A stretch of 64,000 bases of DNA from Macrocystis pyrifera (lineage: Eukaryota; Sar; Phaeophyceae; Laminariales; Laminariaceae). Position 1 is the stretch's first letter. Every line of letters begins with the position of its first letter. The stretch is taken from the NCBI GenBank assembly GCA_031763025.1, contig JASSKH010000006.1, positions 11,839,979 through 11,903,978 of the forward strand. Reading direction: 5' to 3'. The notes below the pieces were generated by a model, which was given only the letters and a program-made list of their open reading frames with translations, searched no databases and had not been told where the DNA came from. The position numbers were made by a program, and so were the translations under genes. Below are positions 21,313 to 34,200 of this stretch, in pieces.

Positions 21313-23790
21313 CGATAGTCGCGTTCGTGATGATCACCATGATCTCCACAGAGTGATCATTACCACCATGATCATTATCATCTTCATAATCAGCATCGTC
21401 AACGTCTTCGACGCCTGGAACAACAGGTTACCCCCTTGTCCACGATCGGATATAGAAAGAAGACACTCCTTGCTGCCATTCTTTTGACATCAGTGGGCTC
21501 TGGAAACATTTTACCAGGTAGATATTTTAAATAAAAACTTCATCCTGGTGAGCTATTCCGAAGACTTTGTGTAGCAGAGGCCAACAACACGGAAACTAGC
21601 TACAGAAAAGGACGGCGACGAATTTCTTTGGGCCGAACTATTTTATGACGGCCTGGCTCTTCAACTCGGAAAGTTTACTATGGTAGGGTGGGTGGGGCGA
21701 TGCCATCATTTTCACTACCGCGTTAACGCCATTCGGGCAAGTTGATCTGTACCTCACTCAAAATTGGACGCACATGTTTGTTGTTGTCGCAGAGTAGCCA
21801 ATAATCCCATGGTGGTGCGCGTCGCGGAAAACAAAAGATTTATCCAAATTGCGACTATTGTCCGGCGGGAGGCATACCCAAGACGAAATTAATTGAGACG
21901 CTACCGTTTCTTCAGGAAGTTCGGCACGAATCGAAGGAAACAATATTGTTTTGTGAATTCGGGGAGACGAAATTAGAGCCTGGTATCAGTGTAGGGCTAC
22001 CCTTTATTTACCCCCTATAAGATATGATATCTCCATAGTACTTAAGTCATGTTTTTTTCGCTGGAGTGTGCTATATAGAATTACTTATAGATATCTCGAT
22101 CGCTGAGCGTGCTCGGTTGGTACATCCCTGGCCTCTCTGAGCTCCCGCTTGGGAATCGCCTCCTTCTATTACTTGCCGGACCTTTCATGCGGGTCTTTGT
22201 TTTCTCCGTTTCTCTTGGCACTTTCAGTCCTTCTTTCCTTTTTTCTTCTTTCGTTTCGTGTGCGCGCGTGTACTCGGAGCACGGCATCGCGGGCGAATCC
22301 GGCGCCGACGTGGGTGTCGGCGGATGGTGGCCGGTAGAGAGGGGTTGCAAGGAGCGTGGTCGCCGGTTTCGTGGCTAGGCGTCGCGTGTGCCTCGAGACA
22401 CGAGGGAAGCATGAATGGGTTCTGCCTGGCCTCCATTCGTGGTTTCTGATAGAGTATCTACGAGTTTATAAGGGTCGTTCGGGATTACATGATAAGATCC
22501 AAGAGGTGCTTATTTTTGCGACCGGGCTTGAAGTTCAAAGAGAGAGGTGCGCAGGCTGAGCACCAACATTGTCGAGCTGGCGAACGACGGCCACGGTGAG
22601 CACCGGACTTTACGCGAGGCGGGTGGCGTAGATCACTGTGGCAGAGAGTGAGCGAAGCTTTGCCCGGACCGAATCGGTGGCGAGATCGTTGCGATAGAGG
22701 CGGGCGGCGTACGAGGCTGAGAGAGAGGCTCGGCTGTTTTTTTATGTTTTTTTTTTCTTGACCGGTGTGAGGTGTTCCAATCTGGCAAGGAATTATTACA
22801 CTTGAGGGGACGGGGATCTTTTTTCCCCCCGAATTTTTCGGTTTCTTTTTCATTGTTTTTGCGGCGCTGCTGTGCCGTGCTGTGCTTTATCTTTCGTACA
22901 TACGAGTACAGACATAGAGCATATATATAAAAAGAAGAAAATACGTACCCTACCTGGGGTATGTACGTACGTACGACGTGTGAGCGAGCGTAGCCATAAA
23001 CCGCCCGCGACGCGAAGCGTATGTGGCGTCCGAGCTGTTTTCTCCTGAAGCATGGCGGCGGGACTCTTGGCATTATCAAGTCGCTACTTTGCAACTACAG
23101 TCACGAAAAAAAACAATATTCAATCATGGACCTCCATCCGCTTCGCAAACTGTGATGTACTTTTCCTTCCTGAGCGAAGCGCCTTGTGTATCGTATCGCA
23201 TTACATCGCAATATGTTGGGGCTTTCATCATGATGTGACTAAAAGGTGATATGATATTTGGTATTTGATACATACGTTCGCTCTGCAGGGATACATCGGC
23301 CTATATAAGGTGGCATAAGATGATATATCGGCCTATATGAGGTGAAATGCGTGATATAGCTATCCGATATGTGGCAGAATATATCGACTTGCTGCCTCGA
23401 CGATATGTCTTGTATCTAGGCGTACATTTTGAGCGGAATATTCGTCCAGGATATATAGCTGGTACGTATGTACGAGTACGAGTACGAAGCGTGACGCACA
23501 CACAAGGAGACGCACCAGGAGTCTGTGTCCGCTGCTGTCTTCCTGTCGTGCGGTTTTGATCCGCGATGAGCGTGTCGAACGCAGCATCGCCTGCGGCCTC
23601 AAGCGAGCCACAGCCACAGCAGTTGCCTTCGACATCGTCCAGCGCCGCCACACATCTACATCCATATAACCTCGCGGAGAAGGGGTTGCTGTGTCATCAT
23701 TCATCATACTTTTTGTGTACCGGGTAGTACGTAGCGGGCACAGATCGCCAAATACCGAGTCAGTGCTTTACCATCAGTGTGGCACAGGCC

Positions 23791-24021
23791 TGTAGCCAAA
23801 AGATACCAAGCCGTGGAGGTTTCAGTGTAATCGCATGTGTGAGTGGAGCAGTGGCCGGGGATCCTGTGTGATGTCCCCCTAGCCACCTGGCTCGTGGTCC
23901 GATGAGGATCACTCCGTGATAATACAAGCTCTAAGAACAAGACTTACTGAGTGCGAGGCCAGCGAGACTGGTGGAGTCCCTCGCTGGAAGCCCTCTTGCT
24001 GATATCATCTGGCAGAGGCCA
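23791..24021 (+). repeat. 5' LTR of the Ty3/gypsy element
   Basis: A 231-base terminal repeat beginning TGTAGCCAAAAG and ending GGCAGAGGCCA, matched by 28461-28690. The start TG and end CA are the usual LTR borders. Confidence 0.9.
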
Positions 24022-27000
24022 TAATATCTAGATATTCGCGGAACTTCTGTTGGAGGAGTTTTCGGCTGCGGAGTATTGGGTCACAGCTGGGAAGGCAGTT
24101 GGCCCGTTGGACGGATCGAAACGGCTTGAAGCGCACAGCAGGGGAGGACGCTCCGGGAGCTGGAGGACGCACAGGTCAGGCGGCAGTTTCTCCGTTATTA
24201 CAGTAGAGTCCAGGTGGACTGCTGTGGATTATGGCGCACACGGCAAGCACGCCGCTGGTGGTAGGGGAGTCTCTGACTCCACCGAAATACGGAGAGGTGT
24301 GGACCGAGCAGGCCTCTCGTGTTTTTTACGCAGCGTACCTCGATTATGAGGAACGGCTGCAGCTCGCCAACGCTCAGGGGGTGGTTCAGCACTCCAAAGT
24401 GAGCATGGGCCAGCTTATCCCCAATTACATTCATCGGTGTTTTGAGGGATTTTACAAGCATCAGACTACGATGACCGCCTCGGAGTTGTTGGACGCTGTT
24501 AGGCAGCACGCTGGTTACACAACCACCAGCAACAGATTTGACACCTCGCGGGCGGCAGCGGACTTGCGTCACGTTCTCTCAATGAGGCGCGATGAAAAGC
24601 AGGGCGGTGAAACATCCGTCAAAGACCGCGCGATGATGGTAAACTCCGCTATGGAAAAGTATTTTGCGGAGAATCACGCGGTGCATGCCATGTACCGCGC
24701 GCAGGACCGTTCGTGGTTGCCCGGACCGGCGGAATTTGTGAGCATGGCGTTGGTGGATGGCTTATGGCCGTCCGAGTTCAAAAAGTACGTAAAAGGTCAG
24801 CTAACGTACGCTGCAGGGTGGAAGAAGGACCCGGCATTGGTCATGGACCAAATTTTTTCTGCTGCAGAACAGTGGAAATTCATCGAGGCGTATGGTCGGA
24901 AAGATGCTGCAGGGGCAGCTGAACCGCGACGCCAACAGCAGCAGAAACCGAAACAGCAGCAGTCCGCGAAAAAGTCGTTTGTTCGCGTCTGTTTCGAGTG
25001 TGGTGATCCCAACCATTATGTTTCTGATTGCCCAAAAGCTCGCGGTGGCGGCACAGCTCCCAGCAGTGGTGGGCGCGGGTCGTCAGGGTATCGCGGGGGC
25101 CGCAATGGCGGCCGGGGCAGATTCAACCATGGACGCGGGCGCGGTGGCCGTGGTGGCAATCAATTGACAGCGGGCGGTGGAACTTCTGCTGTTGCTTCTT
25201 CAACTTCTGGTGCGCCAGCGGCAGGAGCCGCTGGGTCGGGATCTGGTTCGTCTGTTGCCGGCCGAGCTGTATACGTTGGAGGAGCTGGAACATCGGTGGG
25301 TGCTGCTGGAGCGAGAACTTCGCCATCCACCGAGCGGGCGGAGTCAGTGTCTGGTGCTGCTGCAGGGGCGGTAGCGCCGGAACCGTCTGTATATTCGACG
25401 TCTTGGTCGGGGTGGACCGCCGATTCTATTTCTTCGGCGCCGGCTGTAGGAGGGCAGCCATGGCGTCAGGTGACTCTTGGTACCGACCAGAGTTCAACGG
25501 CAGGTGAAGTGCCTGTCGATCGCAGCGCTGAGTGTTTACGCGCTGATCTCTCTTTGCCAGGGTCGGTTGGTTCGCTGATGGCGCGTGTGATCCTTGATTC
25601 GGGGTCGGCGCTCACGTCCATCGGTGTCGGCTTACTTCAGCAGCTGTCTTCGCATTTCGGCGGCGCCGATCTGCAAATTCCGTTCGAAAATGGCCCGCAG
25701 CAGGCGAAAACCGCTACGGGTGTTTCAGTGATGGTCACGCACAAAACGGTGCCGATTGCCGTGAGTGTACGGACGCCGTGGGGAGCGGTGAAATTGGAGC
25801 CCATCACTTTCGCGGTCATGCCTGGTACAGATAACGTCGTTCTGTTTGGCATGGCTACCATGAAAGCTCTTGGCATCGACGTCTACCGTGAAGCTCTGGA
25901 GAAGCTTCGCCCTCGCGCAGTGCCGGTATCGACCGGTGTGGAGACTCCGAGTTACCTTGCGGCGCGCAGAGTGACGGTTTCCGTGCGTGCTTTTCAGACC
26001 GAGGCTACGGTGGATGCTCCGGAGGACAAGGCGGTGGAACATTTGGTCGACCGGGGGCCAGACATGTTCATGGATCCGGAGGCGGAGCGGACGGCCCGAG
26101 AACGGGCGTTGGAGGACAGCGTGCAGCAGGCAGAGCAGAGTGGATTAAGCGTCGGCGGAGCAACCCGTTTGCGCGAAATTTTGGCTCGTCGCGTGGGTGC
26201 TTTTCGCCGTGCGCTGTGTGGTGATCCGCCAGCGCAAGTGGAGCCGATGCGAGTGCAGCTGAAGCAACAGGCGAAGCCTGTCAAGGCAACGCCACGTCGG
26301 TACGAACCGACGAAAAGGGACTGGCTCTCGAAGTGCATTGCTGCTTTGGTGTTTTTTGGCTTTGTCTACCACAACATCCAGGCGGTGTGGGCGAGTCCGG
26401 CGATGGCGGTGCCCAAGAAGGACTCTTTCCGTTTGGTGAGCGACGACTACTCGGCGGTGAACGCACAGGTGGAGAAGTCCCCGGGCGTCATGCCCAACCA
26501 TGAAGACATGGGAGATCTGCTGGGGGCGCGTTTCTTCGGCAAGCTGGACCTACTTCAAGGGTACTGGCAGATGCCTTTGGCTCCGGAGGCGCAAGACGTC
26601 TTCACCATGGCGACAAGCGACGGTTTGTTCACGCCTACCCGTGTTCCCCAAGGTGTTTTGAATGCGACTTCTTATTTCCAAGGTGTCATGACTGAAGTGT
26701 TGCGTGGTTTGGATTGCAAAGTTTGGGTCGATGACGTTTTCTTTTTCGCAGACACCGAAGAAGCTCTTCTGCAGCTGCTTGATGACATTCTTGAACGCCT
26801 GGAGAATGTTGGACTGTTTGTCGCCGCCCACAAGTGTACCTTCTTCTCTCGTGAACTGGTCTGGTGTGGTAAGGTGTATTCCAATGGTGTCGTGTCCCAT
26901 GACCCCGCTCGAGTGCAAGGTTTAAGTGAAATGCGTCGTCCCGAAAACGCTGGAGAACTAATGCAATTCTTGCAGGCTGTCAACTGGTTGCGTACATCGT

Positions 27001-28460
27001 TACCACGTTTAGCGGAAACGGTAGCACCGTTACGTGATTTTTTTGGAGGAGCTCCTTGTTGGGGCTACACGTCGGACTAAGCGAGTGGCGCGCAATCGTG
27101 TCATCAAGGATACCGCGTGGACGGAGGATCGGGTGCGGGCGTGGAATGCCGCACGGGGTTTGGTGGCGCAAGCAGTGCCGCTTCATCATCCTCGTCCCGG
27201 GTGCGTTGTTTTGATGTTTCCTGACGCTTCTGATTTCCATTGGGGTAGTTTTCTCACCCAAGTGCCTGAACACGAATTTCGCAGTGGATTGGCGTTGGAA
27301 AGCATGTCTCACGAGCCTCTCGGATTTCTGAGTGGTTCGTTCACAGGTTCGCAGTTGCGCTGGGCGACTGTCGACAAAGAAGGTTTTGCGATCGTTAATA
27401 CGTTCCGGAGGCTCGAATACCTGCTTTGGGGTGGTGTTCATATCTTTACTGATCATCGAAACTTGCAGTACATTTTCAATCCGGAGAAGTGTGTCACGAC
27501 GGTCACAAAGACCATGGCACAACGCCTAGAGAATTGGAAGGGTGTTTTAGGACAATACCGCTATGCAATCGAACATCCCTGGCGATCGAAACTGTTGGGG
27601 GGGATCTGTTGTCTCGTTGGGTCAAAGTTCCTACGGTGCCTGTTCGTTCGGTTGCCGTGCACAGCCCATGTAATGCTGACGATTCGCTTCCCGCATTGGA
27701 TGTGATTCGTGCCTCGCAACAAAGGTCTGTCGCTCGTATCGGCGTTGGTGTTCATGAATTTTCGACAACCTTCGGTCAAGCTACCTTGGCCGATGATGGT
27801 TTGTTTCGTGTGCGTGTTGGGGTGCGTGACGTCTTGTGGATTCCGCCGGATGATCTTGCTCTTCAAACTCGTTTGATGGTGTGCGCGCACATGCGCTCGG
27901 CTGGTCACCGTGGTGTGGCGCCGACTTTGTTTCGCCTGAAGGAATATTGTGTTTGGCCTCACATGGATTCTCAGGTTCGCGAATTCGTTCGCCAGTGTTT
28001 GCACTGTGTAGACACGCGTGCAGGTGCACTCATTCCTCGTCCCTACGGAGACACGGTGCATGGTACCGCTCCGGGAGAAGTGGTGCACTTTGATTTTTTG
28101 TATGTTGGCCACAGCGGGCCCGAAGGTAGCGATGGCCTGCCTGATGAGGATGGTTTCCGATATGTTTTGGTCATCATGGATGATTTGTCCAACTACGTGG
28201 CGTTGGAACCGGCCGAGGCTTGTACAGCCGAGGTCACAGCGAAGCATTTGCTAGCCTGGTGTAAGACTTTGGGGGTGCCGCGTGTGTGGGTGAGTGATAC
28301 CGCCACGCATTTCAAGAACAGGGTGCTTGCTTTGTTGAGCGACGCGTTGCACATCGAACATCGTTTTGCTGTCGCTTACACGCCGTGGTCGAACGGTACG
28401 TGTGAACGCATGGTAAAAGAGGTGGTACGTTCGTGTCGAGTGAACTCGCTTTGGGGGTGC

Positions 28461-28690
28461 TGTAGCCAAAAGATACCAAGCCGTGGAGGTTTCAGTGTAA
28501 TCGCATGTGTGAGTGGAGCAGTGGCCGGGGATCCTGTGTGATGTCCCCTAGCCACCTGGCTCGTGGTCCGATGAGGATCACTCCGTGATAATACAAGCTC
28601 TAAGAACAAGACTTACTGAGTGCGAGGCCAGCGAGACTGGTGGAGTCCCTCGCTGGAAGCCCTCTTGCTGATATCATCTGGCAGAGGCCA
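28461..28690 (+). repeat. 3' LTR of the Ty3/gypsy element
   Basis: A 230-base copy of the 5' LTR, identical apart from a 4-C instead of a 5-C run. A short G-rich stretch (TTTGGGGGTGC) lies just before it, where a polypurine tract is expected. Confidence 0.9.
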
Positions 28691-28744
28691 TAGGCCCCAA
28701 CCACGAGCAAGTACCGATGTGACACGGCGGTGACGTACATATAT

Positions 28745-28935
28745 AGGTGATAACAGCGCACGAAAGCACGATATACAGGGCAGATAAGATATAAAGTGAT
28801 TTATCACAATACACAAGGGAGATGATATATAACAAAATATATAAGATATCTCAAATATATATGAGATATATCACACGATAATACATTATATATCATATAT
28901 ACCCTGGATATGTAACATCTCATGGCGATATATCG
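28745..28935. repeat. AT-rich GATATATCAC repeat
   Basis: Irregular ATATATCAC / GATATAT units, similar in kind to the tracts at 5.9 and 7.6 kb. It lies directly downstream of the 3' LTR. Confidence 0.5.
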
Positions 28936-29110
28936 AAAAATGCCCGTGATATGGACATGACCAAGAAATAATATAATTTTTCAATTTAATTAGTATTTAC
29001 CTGCACTTTTTCGTCTCATAAGGGTATGTACACACAAATAACCTGGTACAACACAAGGCATGGGCCAGCCACTCGTGTTGGTGATTTAGGCTTCAAGAGA
29101 TGTTCGTCTG

Positions 29111-29235
29111 CCTGATTTCGGAAAATGAGTATTAGCTCTATTTCCAGTACGAAATACAGCAGTTGGAAATTTCAATTATTTCGTCTCCTCGAATTCGGAA
29201 AATGAATAATTACCTCTGTTTCCAGTAGGATTTTA
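29111..29235. repeat. Dispersed CGGAAAATGAATAATT repeat
   Basis: Two internal copies of TTTCGGAAAATGA(G/A)TA followed by CTCTATTTCCAGTA. The same words recur at about 39338-39395 (inside the TIR transposon) and 58495-58550 (gene D intron 1). It is probably a fragment of the transposon family seen whole at 39176-40392. Confidence 0.45.
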
Positions 29236-29683
29236 TTCGATCACATTTGTCTTTTTAGTTTTATATATGGTCCCCAACTATCGACTGCTGTTGGGCTTCT
29301 ATTAATATTAATAGAGCAAAATTAAAAACCTGTCCCACTCAACAAAATGACAAAAAACGGTATACTCGTGTGTTTTGATCATTTTATTGTTCTCCCTGCT
29401 ACTATTATTTGGCTCTACTATTAATAACTGTGGGGGGCGTTCATCGGGTTGTGCTGTCGTTCTTTCGCAAAAATGACAGGTTTTTGCTTGCTATTTTAGC
29501 ATAGGGCTCTTCAAGAGAGGAGGCTAAGTTAACATTGGAAACACCGCTGCCGTAGTATTTAATAGCTCACGTCGAGCCTGATATAAGGGCTGTTGTTATC
29601 GAATAACGTTTCCCCCCTGATTTTACTCTTTTCTTGAAAACAAAATTCAGGAAATTGAACGGAGGGTAAAAAGCTGGGAACGC

Positions 29684-30139
29684 TCACGAGCATTCCTCTT
29701 CAGTGGGGAAAAAAACAGGAAAATCGGGAAAAAACGTTGCGCGAAGAGGCTTACGGCTCACCCAATCACGAGCTTTAGAGAGGCTCTTGAGCTTTGTACG
29801 CGAAGAATCCCATTGCTCTAGAGTTGGATGCATGATGAAAAGTGTAGCATTTTTTAGGAATTGCCCCCCAACGATAGTGTGGATAGAGTCTCTCAGGCGG
29901 GGAACCCCCGCCAGCCAGACATACGCATACTCCGGGTGCCAAAAAACATGCGCTACTTCTATCTCGTGGCACGCCGCGTCGATCGTAGCATTAGTAGCAT
30001 CAACAGGGTAGTCTCTCTCAGCTCCTCGTCTGCCTGTCTGGCGTCGACAAACACGCCCGAAACTCCGGCACCCGATCTCCAGTGCCGTACAGCGCAATTG
30101 AGCCCAGTACCGCAGGAGCTTCAAGCGTGCGATGGTCAC
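29684..30139 (-). CDS. Unrecognised open frame, possible exon
   Basis: A 151-residue frame on the minus strand that stays open further upstream to about 30.26 kb without an ATG; the 151-residue version begins at GTG. Its composition looks protein-like (EIEVAHVFWHPEYAYVWLAG, DSIHTIVGGQFLKNAT), with no low complexity, but no domain is recognised and no splice sites were established. The opposite strand also holds a 102-residue frame. It may be an exon of an unrelated host gene, a transposon relic or chance. Confidence 0.2.
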   Translation of the reverse strand: MTIARLKLLRYWAQLRCTALEIGCRSFGRVCRRQTGRRGAERDYPVDATNATIDAACHEIEVAHVFWHPEYAYVWLAGVPRLRDSIHTIVGGQFLKNATLFIMHPTLEQWDSSRTKLKSLSKARDWVSRKPLRATFFPDFPVFFPTEEECS

Positions 30140-30815
30140 GCAGGGCGATACTGCTGTGGATGGTCGGAATACGGTGGCGGTGGATCTCGCGGAGGGATAG
30201 GGCCAACTTCCAAAGGGCCCAGAACGTACGAGGAGGGATTCCGGGGGGTGGGGTGGGGGTGGGGTCGCGAACGTTAGCTCACATTATTCAAGATACATGT
30301 TGAGGCGACGGGCGTTTATGAGTGTGGATTGTAGCCGAGGGTGTGCTATGGTTTGAGATGAAGTAGTTGCAGCTGCCAACATTCTCTCCGTAAATAAGAG
30401 ACTTGCTGATGGATCGAGGGAAAAACGCGCTGCGTCCTCTTTCGCCCAACCACACAGGAATGAAAATGCAATATCATTACGTCTCAATACCGAGTCTGTT
30501 AGTATCAACGGTTCTAGCAGAGCTGCTCGGTTGTCCTATGCATGCCCTTAGAGTCAAACACTTGTCCGCTGTAGCATCCTAGCTGACGGCAGGAGGAAGG
30601 GACTCAAACTTGACACCTAACGTGTTCGCTCGAAAGCCGTATACGAAAAAGGCCCACACGCCTTTCCAAAGGTGTTAGTGCGTAACAAACACAGGATTTT
30701 CTGCGGTAACAAACGATAGAAGATTGGAAGCGATCGAGAGTGCAAGACGTTTCTGTTATTATCACACAATGATAGAGCGGAAGGGAAAGGGTGCACGGCG
30801 TGGCTGAGGTTGACC

Positions 30816-30900
30816 CTTTTAGAACTGCAGTCCCGTTTGGGGGACAATCCAATCACATTTCAAGTAGTTTGTCCCCTAAACGGGACTGCGGTACTAAAAG
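30816..30900. mobile_element. Palindromic mini-MITE (family R1), copy 2
   Basis: The cleanest copy of the family. The left arm CTTTTAGAACTGCAGTCCCG with GGGGGACAA is mirrored by TTGTCCCCTAAACGGGACTG with GGTACTAAAAG. About 85 bases, hairpin-forming, no coding capacity. Confidence 0.75.
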
Positions 30901-31258
30901 GTTAAGTCGATTTAAATATTGCTGGTGTTGTACATGAGGCAACACTCAAACTGATTATGTCCACATTTACCACCTTGAGTGAGTCGTAAAGGGAGAGAGG
31001 GGGGAGAGGGCGGTCGTATACATTTTTTTGCTTGCCTTAGTCATTTTACCGTTGACCATGCATCCCTTTTGAGTAGGAGCACCGTTCGTACTCTTTGTAG
31101 AGACGAATTCAACATTTGGGGCGCTCAAAATCTTTTTGTTTTTTCCATAATAATTTCCACAGAAATACAGCGACCACCCTATCCACATCCTGCTTTACAG
31201 TCCGTGGCCGCCATCTTTCTCCTACTGTAGGATAGTGATAAACTGTTCCTTCTACTGT

Positions 31259-34200
31259 CTAGTGTACCAAGGGGAGAGGGGGGGGGTTCTGAGTCACCTC
31301 ACCTGCGCTTGCACGAGTCACATGCGTCGCGTCTCCTCCTGTTATATAGGTGCGGGCGCCATCTCTCTGCTGCCCGTCCGCAGCCGCCGCTGACGCCCCA
31401 AAAGTATCCCGGGGTGTAACGGGCTGCCGCATTTTCGTTTCACGGCGACGCAAAAAGAAGGACACCACGCCGACGCTCACGGCCAGAAAGAAAAGCCCCC
31501 CCCCACGGAGGCGCCAACGATCACCATGGGGCTAACAGAAGAAGTCGACGATTCGCCGGAAGACACGCTTTTCGCGGAAGGGGTTGGTGCGGATCCATAC
31601 GCACCATCGTCATCATCTGCGTTCATGCACGTATATATATCGCGGCGGGGTCGAAATTATATCACGCGGGATAAACGGAAACAAACAGGGGGTGTGATTC
31701 CAGGCTTGCGAGTGTTGCGAGAATGTACATAAGTTTGGTCAACTGTTGAACAAATGTGCCAAGCCACACGTAAAGAGATTATGGGGCATACCGAGCCACG
31801 TTTTGATGCAATCAACCCCTAAACTGTAAGCGGGAGACAAATCTATAATCGGTGCCTCACGACGGAAAGTACGCCGTCGCTTATGCCTCACGGGCATGGA
31901 TAATAGAAGGGTCGTGAAGCCGCATACTTCCCGAACAAATGCTTGGTCTCGCTCCCCTTTTTCTGCCCGTCAGTCTATATAGCAAGACAGATACTTGGTG
32001 CAGAATGCGAACGGCCCGTTCTACGATAGGAGTACGAAGCACGAAAACAAATACCCAAGATTCTTCAAGTGGGAAACCGCAACAAATCTACAAACCAAAC
32101 CTATGTACATACAAGTACCGCGTCGACGCGCTATGATAAAAGGACGAGGAGACAAAATATGCATCGAATTCAACGATAGTTGGTACACGTAGCTCTTCAG
32201 ACTCACCCATGGTAAAGAGGCTTGCACTTTTGGACTCAATATTTTCTGACCGGTTGAGTTCCTCGAGTGAGCAACCATTAGTATACCGGTTACTACAACA
32301 TATCCACTTCGGCAGCAGTACATTTGTTCTAGGGCTACATACGTACTAGTAGCGCATAGAAGTGCTGGCCAGCTTGCGCAAACACGATTTTTCAAAGCCA
32401 AAACGTTTCCGGTTCGACATTGATCTCTTCATATAGAGAGCTCAGAAAACGTGGCACCACCCATAGAAAGCCATCGCTCTTGAGGTGAGGAGCTCCGTCA
32501 GTCAGGGTGATATGTTTTGCGCCGAGAAGTGCAACCAATACGCATCGTAGCGCGATGCCGTGACGAGACGCACGGTGAGGCAGTGAGGATACCGTCGCTC
32601 GAGAGCACTAAACGAGAACCACCCGAGCGCGTGCACAACTGCGCTCTCAAAAGAGATTGCTGCTGTTTAGCTGCTGGGGCGTTTACGTCAGGGGCACTCA
32701 TCCCACAGCTGTCAGTAGGTAGGTGTTTGCACTTTTTCGCTAGCCAGTTTATGGCCGCGGTTTGAATTGAGCTCTCTCCAAGTGAAAGTACTGCAGGTTT
32801 ACGATATTTTTTGCTACAGTAACAGCAGAACAATGTTTTTTGGGAATCTAGAACATCTACATCTTGATCGGATCGCGCGAAGAACCTTCTTCGAAGCCAT
32901 GTTTCGCGTGAGATATTGAGCTCCGGCTCATGTGAGGGACTCGCCCAGAAAATGATGCACCACCCACCCCCTACGTGCCCCCCATATCTTCTCCGGGGAC
33001 GCACCTTGGATGAGACTGACAGGGTAGTTCGGGGGAGCACACGTTGTCGTGACATTTGCGCACTCCAGAACAGCCCCGTACACGATGTTGTCGAACGACC
33101 ACACCGTCACACCCGTTGCAAACGAGTCTTCGCCGCAGGAAGATGATGACGTGCCCGGCAGGGCAACATCGTCATCGTCGAAGTCCCTTCGCGCAAAGCA
33201 AACAAGAGAGGTAGGTGACATCGCCGACACGTTCGTACGGTGCGAACGGCTGCAGAATGAGCGTGATACGATTTTCGTGTATTCGAACAGTTGCTATACC
33301 CCTCCGACAAATCGTCGATTCCCACTTGATTAATCTATACCGATTATCTCGTGCAGGGCAGAGATGTTGCTGTGATTTGTATGAACACGCTCGTATTTAC
33401 CGGGTGGGAGCCGTATAACCTGCGTGATCTGATCGACCGTAGAACATGTTTTCTGGGTTGGATCGGCATTGCAAGATATGTGCAGATCCTGCGCAACATC
33501 TCTTAACGGAAGGCTAGGACCAAGGGGATCTACCTGTAGATGATTTAGATCATGATCTATCTGTCCGACCCCTGTGAACAATTCCCACACAATAACCGCT
33601 TGTTTTGCGTGTACAGTAGTAGTGCAAGCCCTTTTCTGCATTGGCCACCTATCGTCGTCGGCGCTTGCGGTATTGTACTTCCGGACTTGCTAAGGAGCCC
33701 ACAGGTACTGCGCAGCTTTCTCGTCTTTGTCTTTACTCGTCGCAGGCAGCAGATCTGCAGGACGAAGTCGCGGCATTCGGGATATTCTTTTGCTGTCTTG
33801 AGCATACTGCTGTGTAGTCTACTTGCGTTAGGCCTCTGTACAAAAGGCGATCCGCTTCAACCTTGGGATGGGTGCTACGATACGGGTAGCACGTTTTGCC
33901 TTCCAAGGGGAAAAATTCTGATTGTTTGGTCTTTTCAACAGAGGAACCACAGCACACTGTACCCAACATCGTTCGTTTCAACAACTATTTTCGACATGGA
34001 ACCTGTACAGCAGTAGGCCGTGGGACTTCTCATCGCGGGCTAGAAGCGTAGTCGTTTTCATCGAGCCGTTTTATGGGTGACGTACTGGCATGACATAGAG
34101 CTCTCCTCAACCAAGGTGCCTCAGGAATGCAGGTGCACCCCTCTGCCGCGTCCTGCGTCCGAATCCGTCCATTTAATCGGCTTCCCCATCCACGGGCACG

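Larger units (their letters stand above)
17671..23790. other. Gene-poor stretch between gene A and the Ty3 element
   Basis: Apart from a small MITE and an ATC microsatellite, nothing can be supported. Frames near 19.8-20.2 kb (131 residues, plus) and 20.4-20.8 kb (119 residues, minus, with a real ATG) have no domains, membrane segments or splice context. The block at 22.1-22.9 kb is CT/GA-rich. No RNA gene was recognised. Confidence 0.4.
23791..28690 (+). mobile_element. Ty3/gypsy LTR retrotransposon, young but broken
   Basis: A 4.9-kb element flanked by two LTRs that differ only in the length of one short C run, so the insertion is recent. The bases AGGCC occur at both outer edges and may be the target duplication. 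Order of parts: leader; gag from an ATG at 24231; a CCHC zinc knuckle (CFECGDPNHYVSDCPK) near 24.98 kb; a retroviral-type protease (DSGSALTSIG) near 25.6 kb; reverse transcriptase with WVDDVFFF near 26.7 kb; RNase H around 27.2-27.6 kb; integrase with HxxxH-CxxC finger and catalytic core around 27.8-28.4 kb. The RT-RNase H-integrase order defines Ty3/gypsy. The RT wording (GYWQMPLAPEAQ, VPQGVLNATSYFQ) is typical of stramenopile elements. About three breaks. Confidence 0.92.

Noticed and set aside
21065-21349. Minus-strand frame with long runs of methionine
   Set aside because: It is translation of the ATC microsatellite.
24231-28541. Large open frames as host genes
   Set aside because: Zinc knuckle, protease, RT, RNase H and integrase motifs between matching LTRs identify a Ty3/gypsy element.
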